NCBI GenBank assembly: GCA_027579435.1
Contig: JANBPK010000943.1
Span: 1-64,000, forward strand
DNA: 64,000 nucleotides
Source of the DNA: Candolleomyces eurysporus
Taxonomy: Eukaryota > Basidiomycota > Agaricomycetes > Agaricales > Psathyrellaceae
Direction: 5' to 3'
Both the position numbers and the translations under genes were made by a program. Shown here piece by piece: positions 47,357 through 59,000 of the stretch. Position 1 is the stretch's first letter. Each line of letters starts with the position of its first letter. A model generated the notes under the pieces. It was not told where the DNA came from, searched no databases, and was given only the letters and a program-made list of their open reading frames with translations.

Positions 47357-49824
47357 ATGTCTTCCACCGTTTCTGCAGACACATCAGCAACATACACCGG
47401 GGCAGGTCCCTCTTCAACGACTAGTCATCCTGTACCCTCGCCGACAGGGAACACTACTATGTCAGTCCCCTTCGAAGTCCAGCTCATCAAATCCACCACA
47501 CTCCTTTTCCGTGTCAACGTATTCATCTACGCACTGATCGCATTTGTCGTCGTGCTTCGCATGCCGGGGTTTATCGGGCTGTTTGGGACGAGCGAGGAGT
47601 GGAGCAGCGGGCATTTCCTCCGATATATCGCTCCACCACGGCCACAGTTCAAGAAATCCCGGTCGACGCTGAAGAGGAAAGGGACAAAAGGAAGTGGCAG
47701 AGGTGGAGCTGGGAAAATGCAACGGAACGATTCCACAAGAACGGTTGTAGGGGACGGGAGAGAACCCAAAGATGAAATGGAAATGATCAAGGACGAGGAG
47801 GTAGTAGAGGAGATCTACGTCAGATATCCTCCCCGTCGGCACGCATCTACGCGTAAACATTACGACGAAGACGAAGACTATGAAGGGCTATCGGCACTTC
47901 AGCCTTACTTTCCACCGACACACGTACCCTCTGTCCCTAGTTTCCTACGACCGCTCCTCTCGCTTTCCCGCCAACCACTTCCCTTCCCGCCATCATCCTC
48001 TAGGCCGTATAGTCTCAAACAATGTATCGTCGTCCTCTCATACTGCGTGATTCTATTCTACGCGTTGATGTACAGATCAAACCCGTTCACAGACGCAACA
48101 CGGTCAGGGTGGGTGTCAACGTCTCAAATCCCTTTGGTACTGGGGCTAGGCGTGAAGGGCAACGCGCTAGGCCTCGGCGGTCTTTTGGGTGTGGGGTACG
48201 AGAGGTTGAATTGGAGTCATAGGGTCGTCGGAAGGGTTGTGGTCTTATGTGCGAATTTACATGGGGTGTTCTATGGTCAGTCATGCCCCAACTATCGCTA
48301 ATCCGATGATTCTCATCTCTTCTAGTATACAAATGGACGGCTACAGGAACGTTCACGACCGCCATCGCCCGACCCAAGAACGTGTGGGGCATGATCCTCC
48401 TCATCGCTATCAACATTCTATGGATGTTTTCAACGATTGGATGGAGGAAGGGCAAGGGGTTGGGGTATAGAGTTTTCATTTGGAGCCATGTCCTTGGGGT
48501 TATCGTGACCATACCCGCAGTGAGTCGTCTCTTTTGCATTCTGGTTGCGACGTTCTCATGGAGTCAATGTTAGATATACATGCACCAACCATCTCTCTGG
48601 CTCTACGCGCTCTCCTCCGCAGGTATATGGGGGCTCGACCGGATCATCCGAATGGCAAAGACAAGAGTCGCCATCGCCATCCTCACTCCTTCTCCTTCGC
48701 CGACAAATCCCTCACCGACCAGGTCCGGAACTCCAGCACGCCCTGGAAGCTGCGACGTCATCCATCTAACAATACCATCCCTTAACACGGGCTGGCGGGC
48801 GGGTCAACATGTTCGGTTGAGGGTGATCAGCCCGGGTGTGATGGGGTGGTTTGGGTCTAGCGAGGTTCATCCGTTCACCATCGCAAATGCACCTGTCTCT
48901 TCCCCCTCCTATCCCTCGGCAAGTCATCATTATAACGCCCCAGCAGGGGACGAAGGCCTACACCTCGTCATCAAGAAGTGCGGGTTATGGACCGGCCGAC
49001 TTGCAGAGCTCGCAACATCGCCACACCACTCCTCTTACCTCTCCTCTACACTGGAAGACGGAGAAGAGCGCCTTGACACGAGAACGAGGGTGCGGGTGCT
49101 CATCGAAGGACCGTATGGAGGTCCAGGCCGGCTCGTCTTCTCGTCCTTCTCATCCGTCGTTCTGGTTTGCGGAGGATCGGGGATAACTTTCGGTTTGGGG
49201 ATGTTGAGCGATCTTGTGAAGAAAGATCTGGCAGGCGAGTGCAGAGTGAAGAGTTGTGAACTCGTATGGGTCGTGACAGGTGTGAAGGGTGGAGAGGTAG
49301 AAGGCACCATTCCTAGATTGGTCGAGCTTGCCGAGCTTGGGAGGAGACAACAGAGACGAAGAGGAGGCGGCGGAAGCAGGATGGAAGTCAAGGTGAACGT
49401 GTTCTATACGAGGGCTGTGACGAGTCAGATGTCACTTTCTGGACTCTTGGGTCGTGGTGCCGATGAGGACGAAGGGGACGTGGATGCGAAGTACTATTAT
49501 AGACCCATCGCTATCCATCCAAACGTCGTCATCGCCCCAGGCCGACCGAAACTCGCCAAATCGCTCGATTATGCTATCACCCAGGCTTGTAGCTTGTCAC
49601 ATGGGTCCTCAGGTGTGGAGAGCCGCATGTCAGACGACTTTAACAGGCGACATTCGAACTTGAACTTTATGGCGGGTGGACCAGGACCGAAAGGAGTAGC
49701 CGTAGGGGTTTGTGGACCTAGAGAATTGGGTGAAGATGTGGGAAGGACTGTGACAGGTGTTGATCCTGTGCGGAGAGAGAGGGTTGGTGGGATCGAAATC
49801 TATGAAGAGGTGTTTGGGCTGTGA
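47357..49824 (+). CDS. Ferric reductase-like transmembrane flavocytochrome
   Basis: Membrane electron-transfer protein of the FRE/NOX superfamily, expected to pass electrons from NADPH through FAD and two hemes across the membrane. Exons 47357-48275, 48326-48519 and 48574-49824 sum to 2364 nt, 787 residues. Helix 1 (VNVFIYALIAFVVVL) is followed by a loop of about 130 residues rich in Lys, Arg and acidic residues, then YCVILFYALMYR. Heme-ligand histidines occur in the usual pairs: NWSHRVV with ANLHGVFY, and IWSHVLG with IYMHQPS. The flavin site HPFTIAN and the nucleotide site VLVCGGSGITFGLGML follow; the C-terminus carries VGVCGPREL. These features support a ferric or cupric reductase. No multicopper oxidase or iron permease is next to it, so a role in iron uptake is inference. 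Confidence 0.88.
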
Positions 49825-50620
49825 GCACTGGATTCGGTTTCCCTCAAGCAACCAGTTGAGTATCGCCACAATCAAACTTGGACAAAGCAGAAATAGATTT
49901 GTATTTACGTGTTCTTATTTGTATTGGGACTTTTCGTGTACTTTTCAAGGATAGTTCAATGTATTATAGAAAGACCAATCGCATCCGTTCAGTAGCCTGG
50001 GGAGGATTTGGTTCGAAAGGTGAAACAGAGCTCAGGCTCGTTGGTGACTCTTGGCTTAGTACCGGCAAGATCGGCAAATCGGTACCACGGAAAGACTCTG
50101 AACTATAAATACTCTTTGCATGTACTTTTTCAAGTATTTCGTTAAATTTTATGCTCTCAATCCGTTAGAATTCATCGTTCCGGCTTTGACCAAATTTCCC
50201 CGACTTTAGAGACATCTTTGGCCTTGTAATATTTGTGGTAAATTTACTGCTAAGCTACGGTGTAAATCGGCCCATGTAAATTAGCAAACCTCAAATTCGC
50301 GGAAGAGTACACGGGCTTGACATGTTTCTGCCCCATCCTACCGAATTTGGGTCCTTCTGGTTCATCCAACGTTACAGTTTCACAGTTACATACCAACGTA
50401 CCATTCTACCTTCCTTTCGGCCACCCGAGTCTACCAAGGGCCGTCGAATTGTTGTGTGTTTCATCAAAATGCCTCGGTGGTATGCCCTCCATCCTGAGCC
50501 TTGTTTCCGCAAGTATGATGTGGCTCAGTCATAAGCATGTCTATGCGGTTTCACAACGCGTCCTCCTTGGACCTTTACTTGTGTTTGTGAGGCGGCACCG
50601 TGACACAGGCGCCTATATTC
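49825..50620. other. Intergenic region, AT-rich
   Basis: AT-rich 3' flank of the reductase. A plus-strand frame at 50317-50781 has no recognised motif. Confidence 0.3.
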
Positions 50621-50828
50621 GAGAGTTTGCGCAACAGCCACCCGGCGCCACCAGTGGCTGTATTGCGCACGAACATGCTCCGACACCACCGATATCATGC
50701 CTTCTTGGTGTTCGTTCGTTTTGGAGCACTGACCTTACTATGATGCGTTTCGCTGCGCAATGCAGATTTAGCCCCATGTGATTGTTAGTCACTCGTTTCA
50801 GTTACTTGTGGTTGTTGCGCAAACTCTC
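50621..50828. repeat. 16-bp perfect inverted repeat upstream of NACHT gene 2
   Basis: GAGAGTTTGCGCAACA at 50621-50636 is repeated inverted as TGTTGCGCAAACTCTC at 50813-50828, with 176 bases between. The right arm ends 67 bases before ATG 50896. No target duplication was seen, so I do not call it a transposon. Confidence 0.55.
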
Positions 50829-50895
50829 TATTCTTACCTTCCACGTCCACTTCCTCCCTAACAGACTGTTGGAAACTTCCATCGACATTCGTTCT

Positions 50896-52902
50896 ATGGA
50901 AGCTACGCCCCAGAACATTCACCTCTTCCACAATGCACACGGTTTCCGAATTGATCAACAATCTATCACCGTAGTCTCTGGAAATCAGTACATCGTGAGG
51001 GACGGAGGTAAGCAAACACAAAGAGAACTCATCGTTTTTCGCGTTACCAATGCCGCGTTTTCAGACCTCACCTTTCGACTTAACCCGATTCCCGATGCCT
51101 CACATACTCGCGATCGAAAAACTTCGCCCCCCGACTCAGAGTGCTTTCCCGGGACAAGGGAAGAGATCATCCAGGAGATCACCATTTGGGCTGACGCAAT
51201 GGATTTGGCGGGTTCTGCTGGCCTCTGGGATGGGGAATCAACATCTTCGGACGAAAGCATGGACTCGGTGTGTACTTTTTGCACCTGCGCTGAGGAAATT
51301 ACTTCAGACGACCGCCGCGATACCGAAATCCCTCATATCTATTGGCTTCATGGTTTTGCAGGTTGCGGAAAGTCAGCCGTTTCCCTGGAGGTGGCTAGGA
51401 TCTATGGAGGGTCTGGGCGGCTCCTTGCCAGCTTCTTCTTCTTCCGAGGGGCGGGCGATAGGGGCACCATGAAAAGGTTTGCCGCAACGCTGGCCAGCCA
51501 AATCGCGACTAGGCTACCTGCCATAGTGCCGTTGATCGAGACCGCAGTGAGGGAGGAGCCAGGGCTGCTGACCGGGCACGTCCCGTTGGCTACGCAGCTC
51601 GAGCTCTTGATCTTCTCTCCGCTTCAGGCTCTCATCGAAGAAGGTGTCCTCAGGAAGACCCTTGCCAAAGGGCCTTTCATCGTTGTCATCGACGGACTCG
51701 ATGAGTGCGAGGACAAGCGAGGAGTAGAGGACTTCATCGATTACATACTCCGCTTCTTCGACGAGCACCCAAGCATCCCACTCCGAATCTTCATTGCTAG
51801 TCGGGTAGAGCAACACATCCGCGAGCGTCTGGAGACTGATGGGGTTCGGCTGGGCAACCTCAACAGCCATTGGCCAGGCCAAGATATCGAGAAATTTCTG
51901 CGGGGGTCATTTCACGCTGTAATGAAGCGGGACCGCGTCATCCGAGCGTATATTGAAGCGCACGGAGAATGGCCAACCACATCGGACCGTCTCAAATTGA
52001 TAGAGCACATTGGTGGATCCTTCGTTCTCGCCTCCACGATGTTCAACTTCATCATCCATCCTGCAACGGAAGACGATCCCTTGACGCCTATGGACCGCCT
52101 CCCACTCGCCCTCCAGATGAATGGCCTTGATGGCCTGTACACACAGACACTCACCCGTTCGCGACATCTCCCTCGTTTCCGCGAGATTATCTCGACCGTC
52201 GCACTCCTTGAAGAGCCACTGCCAATCGTTGGGATAGCCAACCTTCTTGGCATCGATGTTTTCAACGTCGTTCGCGTCTTGTTGAATTTACAAGCGATTG
52301 TCCATGTCCCAGGAACCGACGCGAGGGGCAATGTGACACTTTGCCATACATCCCTGCGCGACTTCTTCTTTACCGAGAGCCGATCTGGGTGCTTCTTTGT
52401 TCCACCCTCTTTCCATCTCTATTTGTCGTACTGTTGTTTCTGTTCCCTCTTTGAAAGGCCCAACGGGTCAGCATATGAATATGGCAAGGACCAGTATTTC
52501 CATAGTCATTGGCGATTATTCTCCGAATCCTGCGACTTCATCAATCAGATTCACGAGTTCCAGGCTTGCCAACCCCTACCTATTGATAGATTGCCCTATC
52601 AGGCTTTCCTCTCTTGTGCACTCTTCCACTCCCTCTTCTTGTATACACCCTCGATTTCGGATGTTTTTTCGTATCTACTCATCGAAAGTAGCAAACAATT
52701 GGCGCTGGCAATGGAGCTCACTGACCGCCACATTAATAGATTCTGGAAGGGAGAACAATTGTCCATTTTCACCAGATATCGGCCAAGCCGGACGATCAAA
52801 ATTCAAGTCACGGAACACGCCTACGAAACATTACAACATAACGTCCAACGCGTATCGACCGCTATCCATTCTAAAGTGCTTTTTGACTTTGACCTTCTAT
52901 AG
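50896..52902 (+). CDS. NACHT-type STAND NTPase (NLR-like) 2
   Basis: Single-exon P-loop ATPase of 668 residues, same broad class as the gene at 37078-39294 but only distantly similar. Start taken at MEATPQNIHLFHNAHGF rather than the upstream GTG/ATG frame. The segment NIHLFHNAHGFRIDQQSI resembles the FNAHGF-type lead seen before some agaricomycete NACHT proteins. Walker A is GFAGCGKSAVSLE (about residue 165), the sensor strand ASFFFFRGAGDRG, and Walker B FIVVIDGLDECED (about 265), then LRIFIASRVEQHIRE. Winged-helix-like sequence follows (IISTVALLEEPLPIVGIANL, VTLCHTSLRDFF). The C-terminus is a helical region without WD40, ankyrin or TPR repeats. Absence of introns and of a repeat domain makes it a short form. 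Confidence 0.85.
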   Translation: MEATPQNIHLFHNAHGFRIDQQSITVVSGNQYIVRDGGKQTQRELIVFRVTNAAFSDLTFRLNPIPDASHTRDRKTSPPDSECFPGTREEIIQEITIWADAMDLAGSAGLWDGESTSSDESMDSVCTFCTCAEEITSDDRRDTEIPHIYWLHGFAGCGKSAVSLEVARIYGGSGRLLASFFFFRGAGDRGTMKRFAATLASQIATRLPAIVPLIETAVREEPGLLTGHVPLATQLELLIFSPLQALIEEGVLRKTLAKGPFIVVIDGLDECEDKRGVEDFIDYILRFFDEHPSIPLRIFIASRVEQHIRERLETDGVRLGNLNSHWPGQDIEKFLRGSFHAVMKRDRVIRAYIEAHGEWPTTSDRLKLIEHIGGSFVLASTMFNFIIHPATEDDPLTPMDRLPLALQMNGLDGLYTQTLTRSRHLPRFREIISTVALLEEPLPIVGIANLLGIDVFNVVRVLLNLQAIVHVPGTDARGNVTLCHTSLRDFFFTESRSGCFFVPPSFHLYLSYCCFCSLFERPNGSAYEYGKDQYFHSHWRLFSESCDFINQIHEFQACQPLPIDRLPYQAFLSCALFHSLFLYTPSISDVFSYLLIESSKQLALAMELTDRHINRFWKGEQLSIFTRYRPSRTIKIQVTEHAYETLQHNVQRVSTAIHSKVLFDFDLL

Positions 52903-53815
52903 CTCTGTATAAACTCACAATGTCTTTGTAGTTCCCTGATATTCAAAAAGGCCAGCGTTGCTCAAACGGAATGGTGGAAGAGTATACGATTGATTCAGTA
53001 CGTGCGCGACCTGACCTCCAGTGATACTATGATGATAATCTTAGCTTTCAGTTTCACCTGTCAGGCAGGGATATTTTCCATGTAGGTCGTCCTCTGGAAA
53101 TGACAAAAAGCCGCTGAGCGGCATTCAACAGGTGCTTAAATGGGTAGTGGCTCGTGCTCGATTTAAGTGGGAAGAAGCAAAAATAACACCCCGACCTCCC
53201 TTGGAGCTCGCTATTTACTACCGTAGTATAGACTTCAGATGCAGCTTCGACTCTGGAATACAACAGCCATGGCAATGACGACTAGATGGTATTCAGCATC
53301 CACATCTGCTGATCCAGAAGACGAGCTGAACCCTTCCAGATCGGCGGGGCACAATTTGGAAATATACGGGTTTAACGCGCGCCGGGCCGCCGATGGGTGT
53401 TGGCCTGCACTCACCGTTTCCCGTCCTCGGTCAGTCGAGAAAATTCGTTGGGCATACGATGCAGCTATGTATGCCTTGATTTTTAGAAGCTTGAGACGAA
53501 CAGTTATATTAGGTACCAACGCCTTGGTGCAGAGTAAGGCCGAGGAATATTACCGAGGGCCGAGAAATGGAGGGCAAAGCCGAGGCCTTGCTTGATGATG
53601 ACAGTGATCTGGCAGTGCCAGTGCTCCCACATTTATTTGCAACGACCACAACGACCACGACACAAGCCAGGAACAGCTGGCTTATTAGCTATCTTCTGGG
53701 CTTAACGGGACGACTGATACGAACGACATCGACGGACAATTAACCCAGCGCCAAACGGGAAGCACAATCACAGTCTCGAACACGTAGCACCGACTAGTTT
53801 GGAATTCGAACGACA
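52903..53815. other. Intergenic region, no gene seen
   Basis: About 0.9 kb. Frames at 53239-53595 plus and 53235-53519 minus overlap and neither shows a family motif. Confidence 0.3.
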
Positions 53816-54356
53816 ATGTCTGGCTCATCTGCTGCATCCATTTCCTCTACCGCCTCCAAATCCTCCTCGTACTCGTCTTCGGTGGTATACGTACCAACGT
53901 CACCTTTACCCCCTGCAAAGCCAAACCATGATTTCACGAAAAAGCCGACAAGCATGCTGAAGATCTTGGTGTGGAGGTGGAGGATGTGGTTCGAGAGCAC
54001 GTTCGTGCTTTCGATGTTGGAGCCTTGGGAGAAGATTATGATTGGTGAGTCTCTCGCTTTGCCTTTTCTCTTGTGTTCGTGTTAGTTCGTGGCTGACCTC
54101 TTCTCGTCCTCCCCTCCCCTATCTATCGCCGACCACTTCAGTCACATTCCTCCTCATCACCTCGTACTTTTTGACCTCGGCCGTTGTCAAACACCTCCCT
54201 CACCACGTCACCGTCATGAAGCGACGCGCTATGTACTACCTTGTCGGGCAGGAAGGCGATGAGAGGCTGTTGTGGCAGCTGTTGGGGTGGACTACGTCGT
54301 CTGCAACTGCTTCCTCCTCAACTTCCACCGCTGCAGGGTTGTTCCAGGAGCTATAG
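53816..54356 (+). CDS. Serine palmitoyltransferase small subunit-like protein
   Basis: Small activator of serine palmitoyltransferase, the first step of sphingolipid synthesis in the ER. Exons 53816-54044 and 54142-54356 sum to 444 nt, 147 residues. The N-terminus is a Ser-rich linker of about 40 residues. The core reads WRWRMWFESTFVLSMLEPWE, then VTFLLITSYFLTSAVVKHLP and an amphipathic VTVMKRRAMYYL. The LEPWE motif between two hydrophobic segments is diagnostic for the ssSPT family as I know it. The C-terminus is a Thr/Ser/Ala-rich tail. Family members are usually 70-90 residues, so both extensions add length. Confidence 0.75.
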
Positions 54357-55139
54357 GCATAGAAGGAGGAGTATGAGGATGAAATATAGCGGCGAGGTAT
54401 GCGTCCGAGCAGGAAACGACAGCCCCTGACGAAATGCTAGCTCCCTCAGCTTTCAAGCTACGGTCCCATATGCACGCTATCCACTGGGATGCACTCGATC
54501 TTCTCTTCTTACTTTGATTGGGTTTTAATGTGGATATTTCCTTTCTTACTTCTGTTCATAGGCTTGGATACTTTCTGCTTACTCATTTAGATTTATCTCC
54601 TCGGTTCTTTCAAAGTCTCCTCACCTAATGACTGTGTAGCTCTCCTCTTGGTTGGCTATCTATTCATCCTTTATTTCTCGTCTATAGGATACCATACGAC
54701 CGATTTAATGACCGAATATTAGTACACGGTGCGCTCTCTCTCCAACTAGATATCAATGGGAGGGAAATACTGATCTAGGGAGATCGAATATGCGGTATCG
54801 CGTCACGCAAATCTTTTGGAAAGGATTCGATGTTCGACATTGTTATCTTCCTGCATAGGAAAGACTTGGTTATGGCGGATTGAAGTCGACGAGGGCTTTC
54901 GTTGAATTGTTCAAAGGTCGGAACTCGGAGCGGAAAGGCTGCACGGTCATTGGCCCGGCATTTATATTTAGCATCCATCAAATCAATAATATTACAGCTA
55001 ACTGCAAAACGATAGATCACAGTTTCTTCCGTTTTTGATATTTGTTTAGTTGTGGAGCAGTGGCGCATCCAACCAAACGCTCAAATAGGGCGTAGAGAAC
55101 ATGGAATGGCTGTCTGTTGACCTGGTCATTAGAATGTTA
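54357..55139. other. Intergenic region, no gene seen
   Basis: About 0.78 kb, pyrimidine-rich then AT-rich. A minus-strand frame at 54775-55068 shows nothing recognisable. Confidence 0.3.
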
Positions 55140-55442
55140 CAGTCGTTTGCAAAATAAACTGCAGTACTGNTTTTTTTTTTTGCGAGCAGTTGTGACCAAG
55201 TGATGCGTAATGTCACGGTGGGCACGGGGTAGGGTTAATTGTTCCAACTGTTGAATTTGGTTACCCACCGTTGCCGACACCATTTGCTGGCTGCTCGCTT
55301 CCCGTCCCTACCTCCCTGAGGCAGCGAACCACCACAAACATGACGTAGTTCAACCAGATCTACTAAATTTAGCAGTGTGACTGTTGGTCACAACTGCACG
55401 GAAAAAAAAAAACGATACTGCAGTTTATTTTGCAAACGACTG
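55140..55442. mobile_element. 303-bp MITE with TA target duplication
   Basis: Terminal inverted repeats of about 55-60 bp start with CAGTCGTTTGCAAAATAAAC, continue through CTGCAGTA and a T/A homopolymer, and end near GCAGTTGTGACC. The left arm is 55140-55195 and the right arm 55386-55442. Both sides have TA (55138-55139 and 55443-55444), as Tc1/mariner-type insertions leave, and the wider ATGTT also matches on both sides. No coding capacity; it would need a transposase in trans. The left homopolymer contains an N (55170). Confidence 0.8.
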
Positions 55443-55999
55443 TATGTTGAACTTATGTGAAATAGACGCCTGTTCCATGGCGCTTATTACATAAACCTCT
55501 ATAAATAGTATTACACAGTATATTCGGTATATAGTAGGTCTAGTAGTATTCTAGGTTCAGCTTCTGGAGCAAGGCATCATAATGGTGTTATTATGACACC
55601 TTAAGCACGCAATGCTCAGTCATCCAATGTGCACAGACCACTAGGTGACTTTGTGTGACATTACAGTCACATATTTGAGTAGTATATAAACCATGTAGTT
55701 TAGTACGAATAAAGCTCGAAGCACTTTCTATAAGCAAAGTCAGTAGTACATCCCTCAAGCATCACCCAGTAGTCGATCCTAGTACAACGGTATGTCTCAA
55801 CAACATACTCTCCCTACTTGTAGCTGCGTGACACAAGGACTCGCATTACCATGCGAGAAATGCTGTCTAACACTGTAAACGGTCAGTTCGCCGAATTCGG
55901 TAAGGCACGCGGACCATGTTTGTTTGTACAGCTCCAAAACTAAACAAATATCAAAAGCAAAAGAAAATGAGATCTGGTCTATTGTTTTGCAGTTAGCTG
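55443..55999. other. AT-rich spacer between MITE and DNA transposon
   Basis: About 0.56 kb, AT-rich, no gene seen. Confidence 0.3.
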
Positions 56000-56001
56000 T
56001 A

Positions 56002-59000
56002 CAGTCGCGGACAGGCAAACTCGACCAATTTGACAAATCCGTGATCTCTCACGAACCAACAAATAGATTTGGCCAAAACTTGAGGAAACAACTCAGAATT
56101 TCAAAAGTGTTCGAAAAACACATCTCCAAAGTTTTTCCCATGGGTTTTAAGGAACGGCGAAATTTTTGGGGGTTTTGAACATTCAGGTAAAATCAAGGAA
56201 CGGTTGGACGGACAAGTGCATCGATCTGTATAAGCGCTCGATTTGAGATGGTCCGATGACCCTTATACTTCCGCACAGCCCACGCCACTGCATTCCCCGT
56301 CAATCCCTGTCGATAGGCTTCCGTGAACCGCCACGAGCGATTGATAAAACGCCGAATGGTGTCAAAGGAGCAAGCATTCAGGCAATGAATTGCCGCTTCC
56401 TTTGCATCTTGGAAAGTCTTCTTCTCCATTTGCCGATATCGATATTTAGCCCACCCCCAATACTATGGATTTAGTATCAGTTCCAATTCCTGAGAGATGT
56501 CTGAGCACCTACCATTTCAATAGGATTCAGTTCACAATGGCATTTTGGAAGGAAGAGACACAAGTGCCCCTTACTGACAATAACCTGCTCAAGCTCGGAG
56601 ATTTGATTCGCAAAATCATCCTGGTGACTGAGAAGGCGAGCCATACAGCAGTTGCTGTTCTCGAAGGGACAGACTGGTTGGCACTTTGCCCACATACGAG
56701 ACACATCAAATCCTTGTTCTTCAAGAACTTGCTGGAGACCTTTCAGGACCAGTTTCCCCTGCTCGTCTCGTGTCATCATTGGCTGAGGTTTACCTCGAAA
56801 GCGCGGGTCGGGATTGTTCATCAGAATGATTGTGTCGTGTCAAGGTTTCTGCACTCCACCGTTAGTCTTGTTCATTTTGAAGGCCTTTAAAGCGTCTTCA
56901 GGGAGCGCCGCATGAGCAGAGGACTGATCAAAAATGAATAAGGCTTGCTTCCCGGGATTTGCTTCTTCGAAAATTGGAATAGCAACATCTCCAACTTGAG
57001 AGATGAGCTGGTCCTTATCCCACCATGGGTCTCCATTACTCCCTCCAGGGAAAATCAAATTTTGTGCGTCTTTCTTGACAGAACCGTCTTCGTTGTACAC
57101 AACTAGACACCCCGTGCTCTCGCATATGAAGCCCAAACAGTGAATGAGACGGCCGCGGCCTTTCTTCATCAGCGGTTGCTGACCCTTTTTAATCCTAAGT
57201 TGGCCATTAATTCTATGATAACTTCTTGAAACATAATATGTGATCGAAATGAGACTCACCAAATCAAAGATTGGTAATCATTTGCATGAAAACAGGACTT
57301 GTCCTGAAATACGGCAATGATTTCCTTCTCTCCAGGCTGAAGGATTGGGTTGACTCTCTTGAGCTCGCCTGTTTTGCCAGTAGGGACATACCTCGCCATA
57401 CGATGTTAATATTCTGTGATTTTCGGAAGGTATGAGTGCTGCCAATAATGTACAACATCTTCCCTTTTGTGTCCGTCCATGTATATGCCCTTTTTACGAG
57501 TTGTCTTCACCCATCCAAGCTTTAAGAGCCAACGAAGAGTGGTCTTCGTGCACAGAGGTGCTTTGAGTGCGATTCAGAGCCCAGGAATAATCTCCTTGTT
57601 CAGTCCCTCGCGAAACTTGAGTGGTGTCACTGATCCAACTGTTTGAGTTGTGAGCCAAGCTCATGCTGCTCCACGGACGGCTTCATCTTGAAGCAAAGAA
57701 CTGCGACTTTGATAACCACCCCGCTTTTCAACTGGCAGCTCCTTGTAGATCTGATAATGGCGTGCAAGTGCCCGAATTCATCTGGCAAAGTAGATAGCTG
57801 AGCTGTTGACATCTTCCTGACGAAGTGTTGCAAAGCTACAAAGAATCATTAGCTGATTTACCTGGGACGAGCTGAATGTCTTGAATTTTGTTGTCAGGTG
57901 CACATTTATTTGATCTCTGAGGACAGACCAAGGTCGAATTTCAGGTGCAGGAAGCAGGTTGTCGTGAAGTTCTTCCTCCCAGCACTCGACTCCAGTTTCC
58001 GGGTCGATATTGAGATCAATTTGAGGCCCATTGATGCTCTGGGTCACGGTCCGGATTCCAGGTGCATCCTTGTTTTCCATTTTTTCGATTTCAACACTTG
58101 CCCGGTGCTTCAAGTTGTTCCTGCTTGATGCCTCCCGCTGATCATTAAAGAGTAGAGGTGGTGGGGTGACTGACTCCTGACAAATATCTTGGTCAAGAAA
58201 CTCCAGCTGAATCTCGGGTGATTCCTGTCGAATGGCAACAGACTCAATATCGCTGCTCGGAGCACAAGAGATTGGAGGGAGGGAGTCAATATCTATCTCC
58301 ACCTCACTATCTATCTCTTCTTTGATTGAGGCCTCATTATCTGACCATCCAATTGAGGTTTCGCCAATGCCAGAATCCAACTTGGGCGTTTTCCCTTTCC
58401 CACGCACAAAAAAAGCGTCAAGCTTTCCTTGCTTCATTTGCCTAGCCTTCCATTTCGGCATCCTCTGAGTGTGAGGTGCTTTCAGTGTGACATCGGACCC
58501 CTTCCTGTACTCGGTTGGTTGATCTATTGAAGGTTAAATCTTAACTCAGCCCCAAATACTTCAATATTCTTGCAACTCACCTTTCTGTTCTCTCTTCTTT
58601 TGTTCCTGAGCCTTTCTCTCAGTCCCAGTGAGATAATCCTCATCTTTAGAATCGTCACAGTTGTCCCCTAGGTGAGTGCATCTCCTTCCTCCAATTGCAG
58701 CATCTCTCGCAATTGTATAAAGCCCATCCCTTACTAACTTTCCTCCACCCCATACCTCATCCTCCTGTACCATGGTTTCAAAATCATCTTCTACATCGTC
58801 ATCCGACTCTTCACTCCACCTCGGCTTTGTGCTATCAAGTTGGACATTTGTGGAAAATGTCTCTTCATCATCGTGGGTGGTCTCGACTATTGTAATTTTG
58901 GGCTTGTGAATTTTGTGAATCTTTGAGTGACCCTTGAGGTTTGCAATACTGCAAGGGTGGACATTTTTCTTCTTTTTTGGGGGCGGCATGGTGGTCAGGT

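Noticed and set aside
53239..53595. 118-codon frame before the SPT subunit gene
   Set aside because: No family features and an equally long antisense frame on the other strand.
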